Below are positions 24,866-39,400 of a stretch of 64,000 nt of DNA, in pieces. Each line of letters starts with the position of its first letter. Positions within the stretch are counted from its first letter, which is position 1. The notes under the pieces are model-generated. The model was given only the letters and a program-made list of their open reading frames with translations. It had not been told where the DNA came from and made no database searches. The position numbers and the translations under genes were made by a program. Where the stretch lies: contig JAWQEG010000166.1 in the NCBI GenBank assembly GCA_033782935.1, positions 2,570,001 to 2,634,000 of the forward strand, in the 5' to 3' direction. Origin of the DNA: Petrolisthes cinctipes (taxonomy: Eukaryota > Arthropoda > Malacostraca > Decapoda > Porcellanidae).

Positions 24866-27800
24866 CTAGCAGTGTAGGCATGTACAGATTGCTTCTGGGA
24901 CCCCAAAATATTGAATTTTCGGGTGTTTTGTGCCTGAATTTGAGATATAAACGGGTACAGAAGATACATGCACATAATGACTTTGGGCATCTAAAAAATC
25001 GATTTTTAGCATGTTTTGGGACTGTATTTTGAAAATACTCTAACACTGAGTAGGCATGTACAGATTGCTTCTGGGACCCCAAAATATTGAATTTTCGGGT
25101 GTTTTGAGCCTGAATTTGAGATATAAACGGGTACTGAAGATGCATGCACATATCGACTTTTGTGCACCTAAAAGATCGATTTTCAGTATGTTTTGAGCAT
25201 GTATTTTGAAAATACTCTAACACGGAGTAGGCATGTACAGATCGCTTCTGGGACCACTAAATATAGAATTTTCGGGTGTTTTGGGACTGAATTTGAGATA
25301 TCGACTTTTTGGCACCTAAAAGATCGATTTTTAGCATGTTTTTAGCCTATATTTAGAAAATATTCTAGCACTGAGTAGGCATGTACAGATTGCTTCTGGG
25401 ACCCCAAAATATTGAATTTTCGGGTGTTTTGAGCCTGAATTTGAGATATAAACGGGTACAGAAGATACATGCACATATTGACTTTGGGCACCAAAAATAT
25501 CGATTTTCAGCATGTTTTGGGCCTGAATTTTGAAAATACTCTAACACGGAGTAGGCATGTACAGATCGCTTCTGGGACCCCAAAATATCGAATTTTCGGG
25601 TGTTTAGGGCCAGAATTTGAGATATAAACGGGTACAGAAGATACATGCACATATTGACTTTGGGCATCTAAAATATCGATTTTCAGCATGTTTTGGGCCT
25701 TTTTTTTGAAAATACTCTAACACTGAGTAGGCATGTACAGATTGCTTCTGGGACCCCAAAATATTGAATTTTCGGGGGTTTTGAGCCTGAATTTCAGATA
25801 TAAACGGGTACTGAAGATGCATGCACATATCGACTTTTGTGCACCTAAAAGATCGATTTTCAGTATGTTTTGAGCATGTATTTTGAAAATACTCTAACAC
25901 GGACTAGGCATGTACAGATCGCTTCTGGGACCCCTAAATATCGAATTTTCGGGTGCTTTGGGACTGAATTTGAGATATCGACTTTTTGGCACCTAAAAGA
26001 TCGATTTTTAGCATGTTTTTAGTCTATATTTTGAAAATATTCTAGCACTGTATAGATTGCTTCTGGGACCCCAAAATATTGAATTTTCGGGGGTTTTGAG
26101 CCTGAATTTGAGATATAAACGGGTACAGAAGATACATGCACATATTGACTTTAGGCACCAAAAATATCGATTTTCAACATGTTTTGGGCCTGAATTTTGA
26201 AAATACTCTAACACGGAGTAGGCATGTACAGATCGCTTCTGGGACCCCAAAATATCGAATTTTCGGGTGTTTAGGGCCAGAATTTGAGATATAAACGGAT
26301 ACAGAAGATGCATGCACATATCGACTTTTGGGCACCTAAAAGATCGATTTTCAGTATGTTTTTGGCCTGTATTTTGAAAATACTCTAACACGGAGTATGC
26401 ATGTACAGATACCTTCTGGGACCTCTAAATATCGAATTTTCGGGTGTTTTGGGACTGAATTTGAGATATCGATTTTTTGGCACCTAAAATGTCGATTTTT
26501 AGCATGTTTTTAGCCTATATTTTGAAAATATTTTAGCAGTGTAGGCATGTACAGATTGCTTCTGGGACCCCAAAATATTGAATTTTCGGGTGTTTTGTGC
26601 CTGAATTTGAGATATAAACGGATACAGAAGATACATGCACATATTGACTTTGGGCATCTAAAATATCGATTTTTAGCATGTTTTGGGCCTGTATTTTGAA
26701 AATACTCTAACACTGAGTAGGCATGTACAGATTGCTTCTGGGACCCCAAAATATTGAATTTTCGGGTGTTTTGAGCCTGAATTTGAGATATAAACGGGTA
26801 CTGAAGATGCATGCACATATCGACTTTTGTGCACCTAAAAGATCGATTTTCAGTATGTTTTGAGCATGTATTTTGAAAATACTCTAACACGGAGTAGGCA
26901 TGTACAGATCGCTTCTGGGACCCCTAAATATCGAATTTTCGGGTGTTTTGGGACTGAATTTGAGATATCGACTTTTTGGCACCTAAAAGATCGATTTTTA
27001 GCATGTTTTTAGCCTATATTTAGAAAATATTCTAGCACTGAGTAGGCATGTACAGATTGCTTCTGGGACCCCAAAATATTGAATTTTCGGGTGTTTTGAG
27101 CCTGAATTTGAGATATAAACGGGTACAGAAGATACATGCACATATTGACTTTGGGCACCAAAAATATCGATTTTCAGTATGTTTTTGGCCTGTATATTGA
27201 AAATACTCTAACACGGAGTAGGCATGTACAGATACCTTCTGGGACCTCTAAATATCGAATTTTCGGGTGTTTTGGGACTGAATTTGAGATATCGATTTTT
27301 TGGCACCTAAAATGTCGATTTTTAGCATGTTTTTAGCCTATATTTTGAAAATATTCTAGCACTGTGTAGGCATGTACAGATTGCTTCTGGGACCCCAAAA
27401 TATTGAATTTTCGGGTGTTTTGAGCCTGAATTTGAAATATAAACGGGTACAGAAGATACATGCACATATTGACTTTGGGCATCTAAAATATCGATTTTCA
27501 GCATGTTTTGGGCCTGTATTTTGAAAATACTCTAACACTGAGTAGGCATGTACAGATTGCTTCTGGAACCCCAAAATATCGAATTTTCGGGTGTTTAGGG
27601 CCAGAATTTGAGATATAAACGGATACAGAAGATGCATGCACATATCGACTTTTGTGCACCTAAAAGATCGATTTTCAGTATGTTTTGAGCATGTATTTTG
27701 AAAATACTCTAACACGGAGTAGGCATGTACAGATCGCTTCTGGGACCACTAAATATAGAATTTTCGGGTGTTTTGGGACTGAATTTGAGATATCGACTTT

Positions 27801-30515
27801 TTGGCACCTAAAAGATCGATTTTTAGCATGTTTTTAGCCTATATTTAGAAAATATTCTAGCACTGAGTAGGCATGTACAGATTGCTTCTGGGATCCCAAA
27901 ATATTGAATTTTCGGGTGTTTTAAGCCTGAATTTGTGATATAAACGGGTACAGAAGATACATGCACATATTGACTTTGGGCACCAAAAATATCGATTTTC
28001 AGCATGTTTTCGGCCTGAATTTTGAAAATACTCTAACACGGAGTAGGCATGTACAGATCGCTTCTGGGACCCCTAAATATCGAATTTTCGGGTGTTTTGG
28101 GACTGAATTTGAGATATCGACTTTTTGGCACCTAAAAGATCGATTTTTAGCATGTTTTTAGCCTATATTTTGAAAATATTCTAGCACTGTACAGATTGCT
28201 TCTGGGACCCGAAAATATTGAATTTTCGGGTGTTTTGAGCCTGAATTTGAGATATAAACGGGTACAGAAGATACATGCACATATTGACTTTGGGCACCAA
28301 AAATATCGATTTTCAGCATGTTTTGGGTCTGAATTTTGAAAATACTCTAACACGGAGTAGGCATGTACAGATTGCTTCTGGGACCCCAAAATATCGAGTT
28401 TTCGGGTGTTTAGGGCCCGAATTTGAGATATAAACGGGTACAGAAGATGCATGCACATATCGACTTTTGGGCACCTAAAAGATCGATTTTCAGTATGTTT
28501 TTGGCCTGTATTTTGAAAATACTCTAACCCGGAGTAGGCATGTACAGATACCTTCTGGGACCTCTAAATATCGAATTTTTGGGTGTTTTGGGACTGAATT
28601 TGAGATATCGATTTTTTGGCACCTAAAATGTCGATTTTTAGCATGTTTTTAGCCTATATTTTGAAAATATTCTAGCACTGTACAGATTGCTTCTGGGACC
28701 CCAAAATATTGAATTTTCGGGTGTTTTGAGCCTGAATTTGAGATATAAACGGGTACAGAAGATACATGCACATATTGACTTTGGGCACCAAAAATATAGA
28801 TTTTCAGCATGTTTTGGGCCTGAATTTTGAAAATACTCTAACACTGAGTAGGCATGTACAGATCGCTTCTGGGACCCCAAAATATCGAATTTTCGGGTGT
28901 TTAGGGCCAGAATTTGAGATATAAACGGGTACAGAAGATGCATGCACATATCGACTTTTGGGCACCTGAGAGATCGATTTTCAGTATGTTTTTGGCCTGT
29001 ATTTTGAAAATACTCTAACACGGAGTAGGGATGTACAGATACCTTCTGGGACCTCTAAATATCGAATTTTCGGGTGTTTTGGGACTGAATTTGAGATATC
29101 GATTTTTTGGCACCTAAAATGTCGATTTTTAGCATGTTTTTAGCCTATATTTTGAAAATATTCTAGCAGTGTAGGCATGTACAGATTGCTTCTGGGACCC
29201 CAAAATATTGAATTTTCGGGTGTTTTGTGCCTGAATTTGAGATATAAACGGGTACAGAAGATACATGCACATAATGACTTTGGGCATCTAAAAAATCGAT
29301 TTTTAGCATGTTTTGGGACTGTATTTTGAAAATACTCTAACACTGAGTAGGCATGTACAGATTGCTTCTGGGACCCCAAAATATTGAATTTTCGGGTGTT
29401 TTGAGCCTGAATTTCAGATATAAACGGGTACTGAAGATGCATGCACATATCGACTTTTGTGCTCCTAAAAGATCGATTTTCAGTATGTTTTGAGCATGTA
29501 TTTTGAAAATACTCTAACACGGAGTAGGCATGTACAGATCGCTTCTGGGACCACTAAATATAGAATTTTCGGGTGTTTTGGGACTGAATTTGAGATATCG
29601 ACTTTTTGGCACCTAAAAGATCGATTTTTAGCATGTTTTTAGCCTATATTTAGAAAATATTCTAGCACTGAGTAGGCATGTACAGATTGCTTCTGGGACC
29701 CCAAAATATTGAATTTTCGGGTGTTTTGAGCCTGAATTTGAGATATAAACGGGTACAGAAGATACATGCACATATTGACTTTGGGCACCAAAAATATCGA
29801 TTTTCAGCATGTTTTGGGCCTAAATTTTGAAAATACTCTAACACGGAGTAGGCATGTACAGATCGCTTCTGGGACCCCAAAATATCGAATTTTCGGGTGT
29901 TTAGGGCCAGAATTTGAGATATAGACGGGTACAGAAGATACATGCACATATTGACTTTGGGCATCTAAAATATCGATTTTCAGCATGTTTTGGGCCTTTT
30001 TTTTTAAAATACTCTAACACTGAGTAGGCATGTACAGATTGCTTCTGGGACCCCAAAATATTGAATTTTCGGGGGTTTTGAGCCTGAATTTCAGATATAA
30101 ACGGGTACTGAAGATGCATGCACATATCGACTTTTGTGCACCTAAAAGATCGATTTTCAGTATGTTTTGAGCATGTATTTTGAAAATACTCTAACACGGA
30201 GTAGGCATGTACAGATCGCTTCTGGGACCCCTAAATATCGAATTTTCGGGTGTTTAGGGCCAGAATTTGAGATATAAACGGGTACTGAAGATGCATGCAC
30301 ATATCGACTTTTGTGCACCTAAAAGATCGATTTTCAGTATGTTTTGAGCATGTATTTTGAAAATACTCTAACACGGACTAGGCATGTACAGATCGCTTCT
30401 GGGACCCCTAAATATCGAATTTTCGGGTGCTTTGGGACTGAATTTGAGATATCGACTTTTTGGCACCTAAAAGATCGATTTTTAGCATGTTTTTAGTCTA
30501 TATTTTGAAAATATT
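24866..30515 (+). repeat. Block with AGCAGTG and TTTAGAAAATATT marks; contains a 4,297-bp-offset duplication
   Basis: Anchors are 24866, 25365, 26042, 26533, 27032, 27356, 27857, 28181, 28672, 29163, 29662 and 30516; spacings 499, 677, 491, 499, 324, 501, 324, 491, 491, 499 and 854. The 499-bp units have lost 2 bp at their start (CTAGCAGTGTAGG). Several C tails read ATATTTAGAAAATATTC. Segment 24866-25900 matches 29163-30200 at offset 4,297: both have ACATAATGACTTTGGGC, GGGACTGTATTTTG, GGGACCACTAAATATAG and a long T run after GGGCC. The right copy then carries one extra 177-bp B variant, turning 677 into 854. Confidence 0.82.
29662..30515 (+). repeat. 854-bp five-monomer unit with a tandem B duplication
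   Basis: Monomers start at 29673, 29849, 30025, 30202 and 30379, with the next unit at 30527: 176, 176, 177, 177 and 148 bp, in the order A-A-B-B-C. Compared with its relative at 25365-26041 (677 bp, A-A-B-C) it has exactly one extra B variant (GTACTGAAGATGC, TTTTGTGCACC). The added B starts with a C-like head (GGGACCCCTAAATATCG) followed by GTTTAGGGCCAGAATTTG. This is a clear single-monomer gain inside an otherwise copied segment. Confidence 0.8.
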
Positions 30516-33500
30516 CTAGCACTGTATAGATTGCTTCTGGGACCCCAAAATATTGAATTTTCGGGGGTTTTGGGCCTGAATTTGAGATATAAACGGGTAC
30601 TGAAGATGCATGCACATATCGACTTTTGTGCACCTAAAAGATCGATTTTCAGTATGTTTTGAGCATGTATTTTGAAAATACTCTAACACGGAGTAGGCAT
30701 GTACAGATCGCTTCTGGGACCCCTAAATATCGAATTTTCGGGTGTTTTGGAACTGAATTTGAGATATCGACTTTTTGGCACCTAAAAGATCGATTTTTAG
30801 CATGTTTTTAGCCTATATTTAGAAAATATTCTAGCACTGAGTAGGCATGTACAGATTGCTTCTGGGACCCCAAAATATTGAATTTTCGGGTGTTTTGAGC
30901 CTGAATTTGAGATATAAACGGGTACAGAAGATACATGCACATATTGACTTTGGGCACCAAAAATATCGATTTTCAGTATGTTTTTGGCCTGTATTTTGAA
31001 AATACTCTAACACGGAGTAGGCATGTACAGATACCTTCTGGGACCTCTAAATATCGAATTTTCGGGTGTTTTGGGACTGAATTTGAGATATCGATTTTTT
31101 GGCACCTAAAATGTCGATTTTTAGCATGTTTTTAGCCAATATTTTGAAAATATTCTAGCACTGTGTAGGCATGTACAGATTGCTTCTGGGACCCCAAAAT
31201 ATTGAATTTTCGGGTGTTTTGAGCCTGAATTTGAGATATAAACGGGTACAGAAGATACATGCACATATTGACTTTGGGCATCTAAAATATCGATTTTCAG
31301 CATGTTTTGGGCCTGTATTTTGAAAATACTCTAACACTGAGTAGGCATGTACAGATTGCTTCTGGAACCCCAAAATATCGAATTTTCGGGTGTTTAGGGC
31401 CAGAATTTGAGATATAAACGGATACAGAAGATGCATGCACATATCGACTTTTGGGCACCTAAAAGATCGATTTTCAGTATGTTTTTGGCCTGTATTTTGA
31501 AAATACTCTAACACGGAGTAAGCATGTACAGATACCTTCTGGGACCTCTAAATATCGAATTTTCGGGTGTTTTGTGACTGAATTTGAGATATCGATTTTT
31601 TGGCACCTAAAATGTCGATTTTTAGCATGTTTTTAGCCTATATTTTCAAAATATTCTAGCAGTGTAGGCATGTACAGATTGCTTCTGGGACCCCAAAATA
31701 TTGAATTTTCGGGTGTTTTGTGACTGAATTTGAGATATAAACGGGTACAGAAGATACATGCACATAATGAATTTGGGCATCTAAAAAATCGATTTTTAGC
31801 ATGTTTTGGGCCTGTATTTTGAAAATACTCTAACACTGAGTAGGCATGTACAGATTGCTTCTGGGACCCCAAAATATTGAATTTTCGGGTGTTTTGAGCC
31901 TGAATTTCAGATATAAACGGGTACTGAAGATTCATGCACATATCGACTTTTGTGCACCTAAAAGATCGATTTTCAGTATGTTTTGAGCATGTATTTTGAA
32001 AATACTCTAACACGGAGTAGGCATGTACAGATCGCTTCTGGGACCACTAAATATAGAATTTTCGGGTGTTTTGGGACTGAATTTGAGATATCGACTTTTT
32101 GGCACCTAAAAGATCGATTTTTAGCATGTTTTTAGCCTATATTTAGAAAATATTCTAGCACTGAGTAGGCATGTACAGATTGCTTCTGGGACCCCAAAAT
32201 ATTGAATTTTCGGGTGTTTTGAGCCTGAATTTGAGATATAAACGGGTACAGAAGATACATGCACATATTGACTTTGGGCATCTAAAATATCGATTTTCAG
32301 CATGTTTTGGGCCTGTATTTTGAAAATACTCTAACACTGAGTAGGCATGTACAGATTGCTTCTGGAACCCCAAAATATTGAATTTTCGGGTGTTTTGAGC
32401 CTGAATTTGAGATATAAACGGGTACTGAAGATGCATGCAAATATCGAGTTTTGTGCACCTAAAAGATCGATTTTCAGTATGTTTTGAGCATGTATTTTGA
32501 AAATACTCTAACACGGAGTAGGCATGTACAGATCGCTTCTGGGACCCCTAAATATCGAATTTTCGGGTGTTTTGGGACTGAATTTGAGATATCGACTTTT
32601 TGGCACCTAAAAGATCGATTTTTAGCATGTTTTTAGCCTATAATTTGAAAATATTCTTGCACTGTACAGATTGCTTCTGGGACCCCAAAATATTGAATTT
32701 TCGGGTGTGTTGAGCCTGAATTTGTGATATAAACGGGTACAAAAGATACATGCACATATTGACTTTGGGCACCAAAAATATAGATTTTCAGCATGTTTTG
32801 GGCCTGAATTTTGAAAATACTCTAACACGGAGTAGGCATGTACAGATCGCTTCTGGGACCCCTAAATATCGAATTTTCGGGTGTTTTGGGACTGAATTTG
32901 AGATATCGACTTTTTGGCACCTAAAAGATCGATTTTCAGCATGTTTTTAGCCTATATTTTGAAAATATTCTAGCACTGAGTAGGCATGTACATATTGCTT
33001 CTGGGACCCCAAAATATTGAATTTTCGGGTGTTTTGAGCCTGAATTTGAGATATAAACGGGTACAGAAGATACATGCACATATTGACTTTGGGCACCAAA
33101 AATATCGATTTTCAGCATGTTTTGGGCCTGAAATTTGAAAATACTCTAACACGGAGTAGGCATGTACAGATCGCTTCTGGGACCCCAAAATATCGAATTT
33201 TCGGGTGTTTAGGGCCAGAATTTGAGATATAAACGGGTACAAAAGATGCATGCACATATCGACTTTAGGGCACCTAAAAGATCGATTTTCAGTATGTTTT
33301 TGGCCTGTATTTTGAAAATACTCTAACACGGAGTAAGCATGTACAGATACCTTCTGGGACCTCTAAATATCGAATTTTCGGGTGTTTTGGGTCTGAATTT
33401 GAGATATCGATTTTTTGGCACCTAAAATGTCGATTTTTAGCATATTTTTAGCCTATATTTTGAAAACATTCTAGCACTGTGTAGGCATGTCCAGATTGCT

Positions 33501-36418
33501 TCTGGGACCCGAAAATATTGAATTTTCGGGTGTTTTGAGCCTGAATTTGAGATATAAACGGGTACAGAAGATACATGCACATATTGACTTTGGGCATCTA
33601 AAATATCGATTTTCAGCATGTTTTGGGCCTTTATTTTGAAAATACTCTAACACTGAGTAGGCATGTACATATTGCTTCTGGGACCCCAAAATATTGAATT
33701 TTCGGGTGTTTTGAGCCTGAATTTGAGATATAAACGGGTACTGAAGATGCATGCACATATCGACTTTTGTGCACCTAAAAGATCGATTTTCAGTATGTTT
33801 TGAGCATGTATTTTGAAAATACTCTAACACGGAGTAGGCATGTACAGATCGCTTCTGGGACCCCTAAATATCGAATTTTCGGGTGTTTTGGGACTGAATT
33901 TGAGATATCGACTTTTTGGCACCTAAAAGATCGATTTTTAGCATGTTTTTAGCCTATATTTTGAAAATATTCTAGCACTGTACAGATTGCTTCTGGGACC
34001 CGAAAATATTGAATTTTCGGGTGTTTTGAGCCTGAATTTGAGATATAAACGGGTACAGAAGATACATGCACATATTGACTTTGGGCACCAAAAATATCGA
34101 TTTTCAGCATGTTTTGGGTCTGAATTTTGAAAATACTCTAACACGGAGTAGGCATGTACAGATTGCTTCTGGGACCCCAAAATATCGAGTTTTCGGGTGT
34201 TTAGGGCCCGAATTTGAGATATAAACGGGTACAGAAGATGCATGCACATATCGACTTTTGGGCACCTAAAAGATCGATTTTCAGTATGTTTTTGGCCTGT
34301 ATTTTGAAAATACTCTAACCCGGAGTAGGCATGTACAGATACCTTCTGGGACCTCTAAATATCGAATTTTTGGGTGTTTTGGGACTGAATTTGAGATATC
34401 GATTTTTTGGCACCTAAAATGTCGATTTTTAGCATGTTTTTAGCCTATATTTTGAAAATATTCTAGCACTGTACAGATTGCTTCTGGGACCCCAAAATAT
34501 TGAATTTTCGGGTGTTTTGAGCCTGAATTTGAGATATAAACGGGTACAGAAGATACATGCACATATTGACTTTGGGCACCAAAAATATAGATTTTCAGCA
34601 TGTTTTGGGCCTGAATTTTGAAAATACTCTAACACGGAGTAGGCATGTACAGATCGCTTCTGGGACCCCAAAATATCGAATTTTCGGGTGTTTAGGGCCA
34701 GAATTTGAGATATAAACGGGTACAGAAGATGCATGCACATATCGACTTTTGGGCACCTAAAAGATCGATTTTCAGTATGTTTTTGGCCTGTATTTTGAAA
34801 ATACTCTAACACGGAGTAAGCATGTACAGATACCTTCTGGGACCTCTAAATATCGAATTTTCGGGTGTTTTGGGACTGAATTTGAGATATCGATTTTTTG
34901 GCACCTAAAATGTCGATTTTTAGCATGTTTTTAGCCTATATTTTGAAAATATTCTAGCACTGTGTAGGCATGTACAGATTGCTTCTGGGACCCCAAAATA
35001 TTGAATTTTCGGGTGTTTAGGGCCAGAATTTGAGATATAAACGGGTACAGAAGATGCATGCACATATCGACTTTTGGGCACCTAAAAGATCGATTTTCAG
35101 TATGTTTTTGGCCTGTATTTTGAAAATACTCTAACACGGAGTAAGCATGTACAGATACCTTCTGGGACCTCTAAATATCGAATTTTCGGGTGTTTTGGGA
35201 CTGAATTTGAGATATCGATTTTTTGGCACCTAAAATGTCGATTTTTAGCATGTTTTTAGCCTATATTTTGAAAATATTCTAGCACTGTACAGATTGCTTC
35301 TGGGACCCCAAAATATTGAATTTTCGGGTGTTTTGAGCCTGAATTTGAGATATAAACGGGTACAGAAGATACATGCACATATTGACTTTGGGCACCAAAA
35401 ATATCGATTTTCAGCATGTTTTGGGCCTGAATTTTGAAAATACTCTAACACGGAGTAGGCATGTACAGATCGCTTCTGGGACCCCAAAATATCGAATTTT
35501 CGGGTGTTTAGGGCCAGAATTTGAGATATAAACGGGTACAGAAGATGCATGCACATATCGACTTTTGGGCACCTAAAAGATCGATTTTCAGTATGTTTTT
35601 GGCCTGTATTTTGAAAATACTCTAACACGGAGTAAGCATGTACAGATACCTTCTGGGACCTCTAAATATCGAATTTTCGGGTGTTTTGGGACTGAATTTG
35701 AGATATCGATTTTTTGGCACCTAAAATGTCGATTTTTAGCATGTTTTTAGCCTATATTTTGAAAATATTCTAGCACTGTGTAGGCATGTACAGATTGCTT
35801 CTGGGACCCCAAAATATTGAATTTTCGGGTGTTTAGGGCCAGAATTTAAGATATAAACGGGTACAGAAGATGCATGCACATATCGACTTTTGGGCACCTA
35901 AAAGATCGATTTTCAGTATGTTTTTGGCCTGTATTTTGAAAATACTCTAACACGGAGTAAGCATGTACAGATACCTTCTGGGACCTCTAAATATCGAATT
36001 TTCGGGTGTTTTGGGACTGAATTTGAGATATCGATTTTTTGGCACCTAAAATGTCGATTTTTAGCATGTTTTTAGCCTATATTTTGAAAATATTCTAGCA
36101 CTGTATAGGCATGTACAGATTGCTTCTGGGACCCCAAAATATTGAATTTTCGGGTGTTTTGAGCCTGAATTTGAGATATAAACGGGTACAGAAGATACAT
36201 GCACATATTGACTTTGGGCATTTAAATTATCGATTTTCAGCATGTTTTTAGCCTATATTTTAAAAATACTCTAACACTGAGTAGGCATGTACAGATTGCT
36301 TCTGGGACCCCAAAATATTGAATTTTCGGGTGTTTTGAGCCTGAATTTGAGATATCGACTTTTTGGCACCTAAAAGATCGATTTTTAGCATGTTTTTAGC
36401 CTATATTTTGAAAATATT
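30516..36418 (+). repeat. Block with two-monomer units and a 5,791-bp-offset duplication
   Basis: Anchors are 30516, 30831, 31155, 31656, 32155, 32656, 32970, 33471, 33972, 34463, 34954, 35279, 35770, 36095 and 36419; spacings 315, 324, 501, 499, 501, 314, 501, 501, 491, 491, 325, 491, 325 and 324. Units 30831-31655 match 27032-27856 (offset 3,799), and 31656-32154 matches 29163-29661 (offset 2,493). Units 33972-34953 match 28181-29162 (offset 5,791). From 34463 to 36094 the C monomers share GTAAGCATGTACAGATACC, and the 491-325 pair occurs twice in a row (34463-35278 and 35279-36094), an 816-bp tandem. Confidence 0.82.
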
Positions 36419-39400
36419 CTAGCATTGTACAGATTGCTTCTGGGACCCCAAAATATTGAATTTTCGGGTGTTTTGAGCCTGAATTTGAGATATAAACGGG
36501 TACAGAATATACATGCACATATTGACTTTGGGCATTTAAATTATCGATTTTCAGTATGTTTTGGGCCTGTATTTTGAAAATACTCTAACACTGAGTAGGC
36601 ATGTACAGATCGCTTCTGGGACCCCAAAATATTGAATTTTCGTGTGTTTAGGGCCAGAATTTGAGATATAAACGGGTACAGAAGATGCATGCACATATCG
36701 ACTTTTGTGCACCTAAAAGATCGATTTTCAGTATGTTTTTGGCCTGTATTTTGAAAATACTCTAACACGGAGTAGGCATGTACAGATACCTTCTGGGACC
36801 TCTAAATATCGAATTTTCGGGTGTTTTGGAACTGAATTTGAGATATCGATTTTTTGGCACCTAAAATGTCGATTTTTAGCATGTTTTTAGCCTATATTTT
36901 GAAAATATTCTAGCACTACAGATTGCTTCTGGGACCCCAAAATATTGAATTTTCGGGTGTTTTGAGCCTGAATTTGAGATATAAACGGGTACAGAAGATA
37001 CATGCACATATTGACTTTGGGCATCTAAAATATCTATTTTCAGCATGTTTTTTTGGCCTGAATTTTGAAAATACTCTAACACGGAGTAGGCATGTACAGA
37101 TCGCTTCTGGGACCCCAAAATATCGAATTTTCGGGTGTTTAGGGCCAGAATTTGAGATATAAACGGGTACAGAAGATGCATGCACATATCGACTTTTGGG
37201 CACCTAAAAGATCGATTTTCAGTATGTTTTTGGCCTGTATTTAGAAAATACTCTAACACGGAGTAGGCATGTACAGATACCTTCTGGGACCTCTAAATAT
37301 CGAATTTTCGGGTGTTTTGGGACTGAATTTGAGATATCGATTTTTTGGCACCTAAAATGTCGATTTTTAGCATGTTTTTAGCCTATATTTTGAAAATATT
37401 CTAGCACTGTGTAGGCATGTACAGATTGCTTCTGGGACCCCAAAATATTGAATTTTCGGGTGTTTTGAGCCTGAATTTGAGATATAAACGGGTACAGAAG
37501 ATACATGCACATATTGACTTTGGGCATTTAAATTATCGATTTTCAGCATGTTTTTAGCCTATATTTTGAAAATACTCTAACACTGAGTAGGCATGTACAG
37601 ATTGCTTCTGGGACCCCAAAATATTGAATTTTCGGGTGTTTTGAGCCTGAATTTGAGATATAAACGGGTTACTGAAGATGCATGCACATATCGACTTTTG
37701 TGCACCTAAAAGATCGATTTTCAGTATGTTTTGAGCATGTATTTTGAAAATACTCTAACACGGAGTAGGCATGTACAGATACCTTCTGGGACCCCTAAAT
37801 ATGGAATTTTCGGGTGTTTTGGGACTGATTTTGAGATATCGACTTTTTGGCACCTAAAATATCGATTTTTAGCATGTTTTTAGCCTATATTTTGAAAATA
37901 TTCTAGCATTGTACAGATTGCTTCTGGGACCCCAAAATATTGAATTTTCGGGTGTTTTGAGCCTGAATTTGAGATATAAACTGGTACAGAAGATACATGC
38001 ACATATTGACTTTGGGCACCAAAAATATCGATTTTCAGCATGTTTTGGGCCTGAATTTTGAAAATACTCTAACACGGAGTAGGCATGTACAGATCGCTTC
38101 TGGGACCCCAAAATTTCGAATTTTCTGGTGTTTAGGGCCAGAATTTGAGATATAAACGGGTACAGAAGATGCATGCACATATCGTCTTTTGGGCACCTAA
38201 AAGATCGATTTTCAGTATGTTTTTATCCTGTATTTTGAAAATACTCTAACACGGAGTAGGCATGTACAGATACCTTCTGAGACCTCTAAATATCGAATTT
38301 TCGGGTGTTTTGGGACTGAATTTGAGATCTCGATTTTTTGGCACCTAAAATGTCGATTTTTAGCATGTTTTTAGCCTATATTTTGAAAATATTCTAGCAC
38401 TGTGTAGGCATGTACAGATCGCTTCTGGGACCCCAAAATATCGAATTTTCGGGTGTTTAGGGCCAGAATTTGAGATATAAACGGGTACAGAAGATGCATG
38501 CACATATCGACTTTTGGGCACCTAAAAGATCGATTTTCAGTATGTTTTTGGCCTGTATTTTGAAAATACTCTAACACGGAGTAGGCATGTACAGATACCT
38601 TCTGGGACCTCTAAATATCGAATTTTCGGGTGTTTTGGGACTGAATTTGAGATATCGATTTTTTGGCACCTAAAATGTCGATTTTTAGCATGTTTTTAGC
38701 CTATATTTTGAAAATATTCTAGCACTGTGTAGGCATGTACAGATTGCTTCTGGGACCCCAAAATATTGAATTTTCGGGTGTTTTGAGCCTGAATTTGAGA
38801 TATAAACGGGTACAGAATATACATGCACATATTGACTTTGGGCATTTAAATTATCGATTTTCAGTATGTTTTGGGCCTGTATTTTGAAAATACTCTAACA
38901 CTGAGTAGGCATGTACAGATCGCTTCTGGGACCCCAAAATATCGAATTTTCGGGTGTTTAGGGCCAGAATTTGAGATATAAACGGGTACAGAAGATGCAT
39001 GCACATATCGACTTTTGTGCACCTAAAAGATCGATTTTCAGTATGTTTTTGGCCTGTATTTTGAAAATACTCTAACACGGAGTAGGCATGTACAGATACC
39101 TTCTGGGACCTCTAAATATCGAATTTTCGGGTGTTTTGGAACTGAATTTGAGATATCGATTTTTTGGCACCTAAAATGTCGATTTTTAGCATGTTTTTAG
39201 CCTATATTTTGAAAATATTCTAGCACTACAGATTGCTTCTGGGACCCCAAAATATTGAATTTTCGGGTGTTTTGAGCCTGAATTTGAGATATAAACGGGT
39301 ACAGAAGATACATGCACATATTGACTTTGGGCATCTAAAATATCTATTTTCAGCATGTTTTTTTGGCCTGAATTTTGAAAATACTCTAACACGGAGTAGG

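Noticed and set aside
25697..25709. Poly-T stretch as a transcription terminator or a retroelement tail
   Set aside because: It replaces TGTATTTT within a monomer of normal length and is shared only by the duplicated copy near 29996, so it is a satellite variant.
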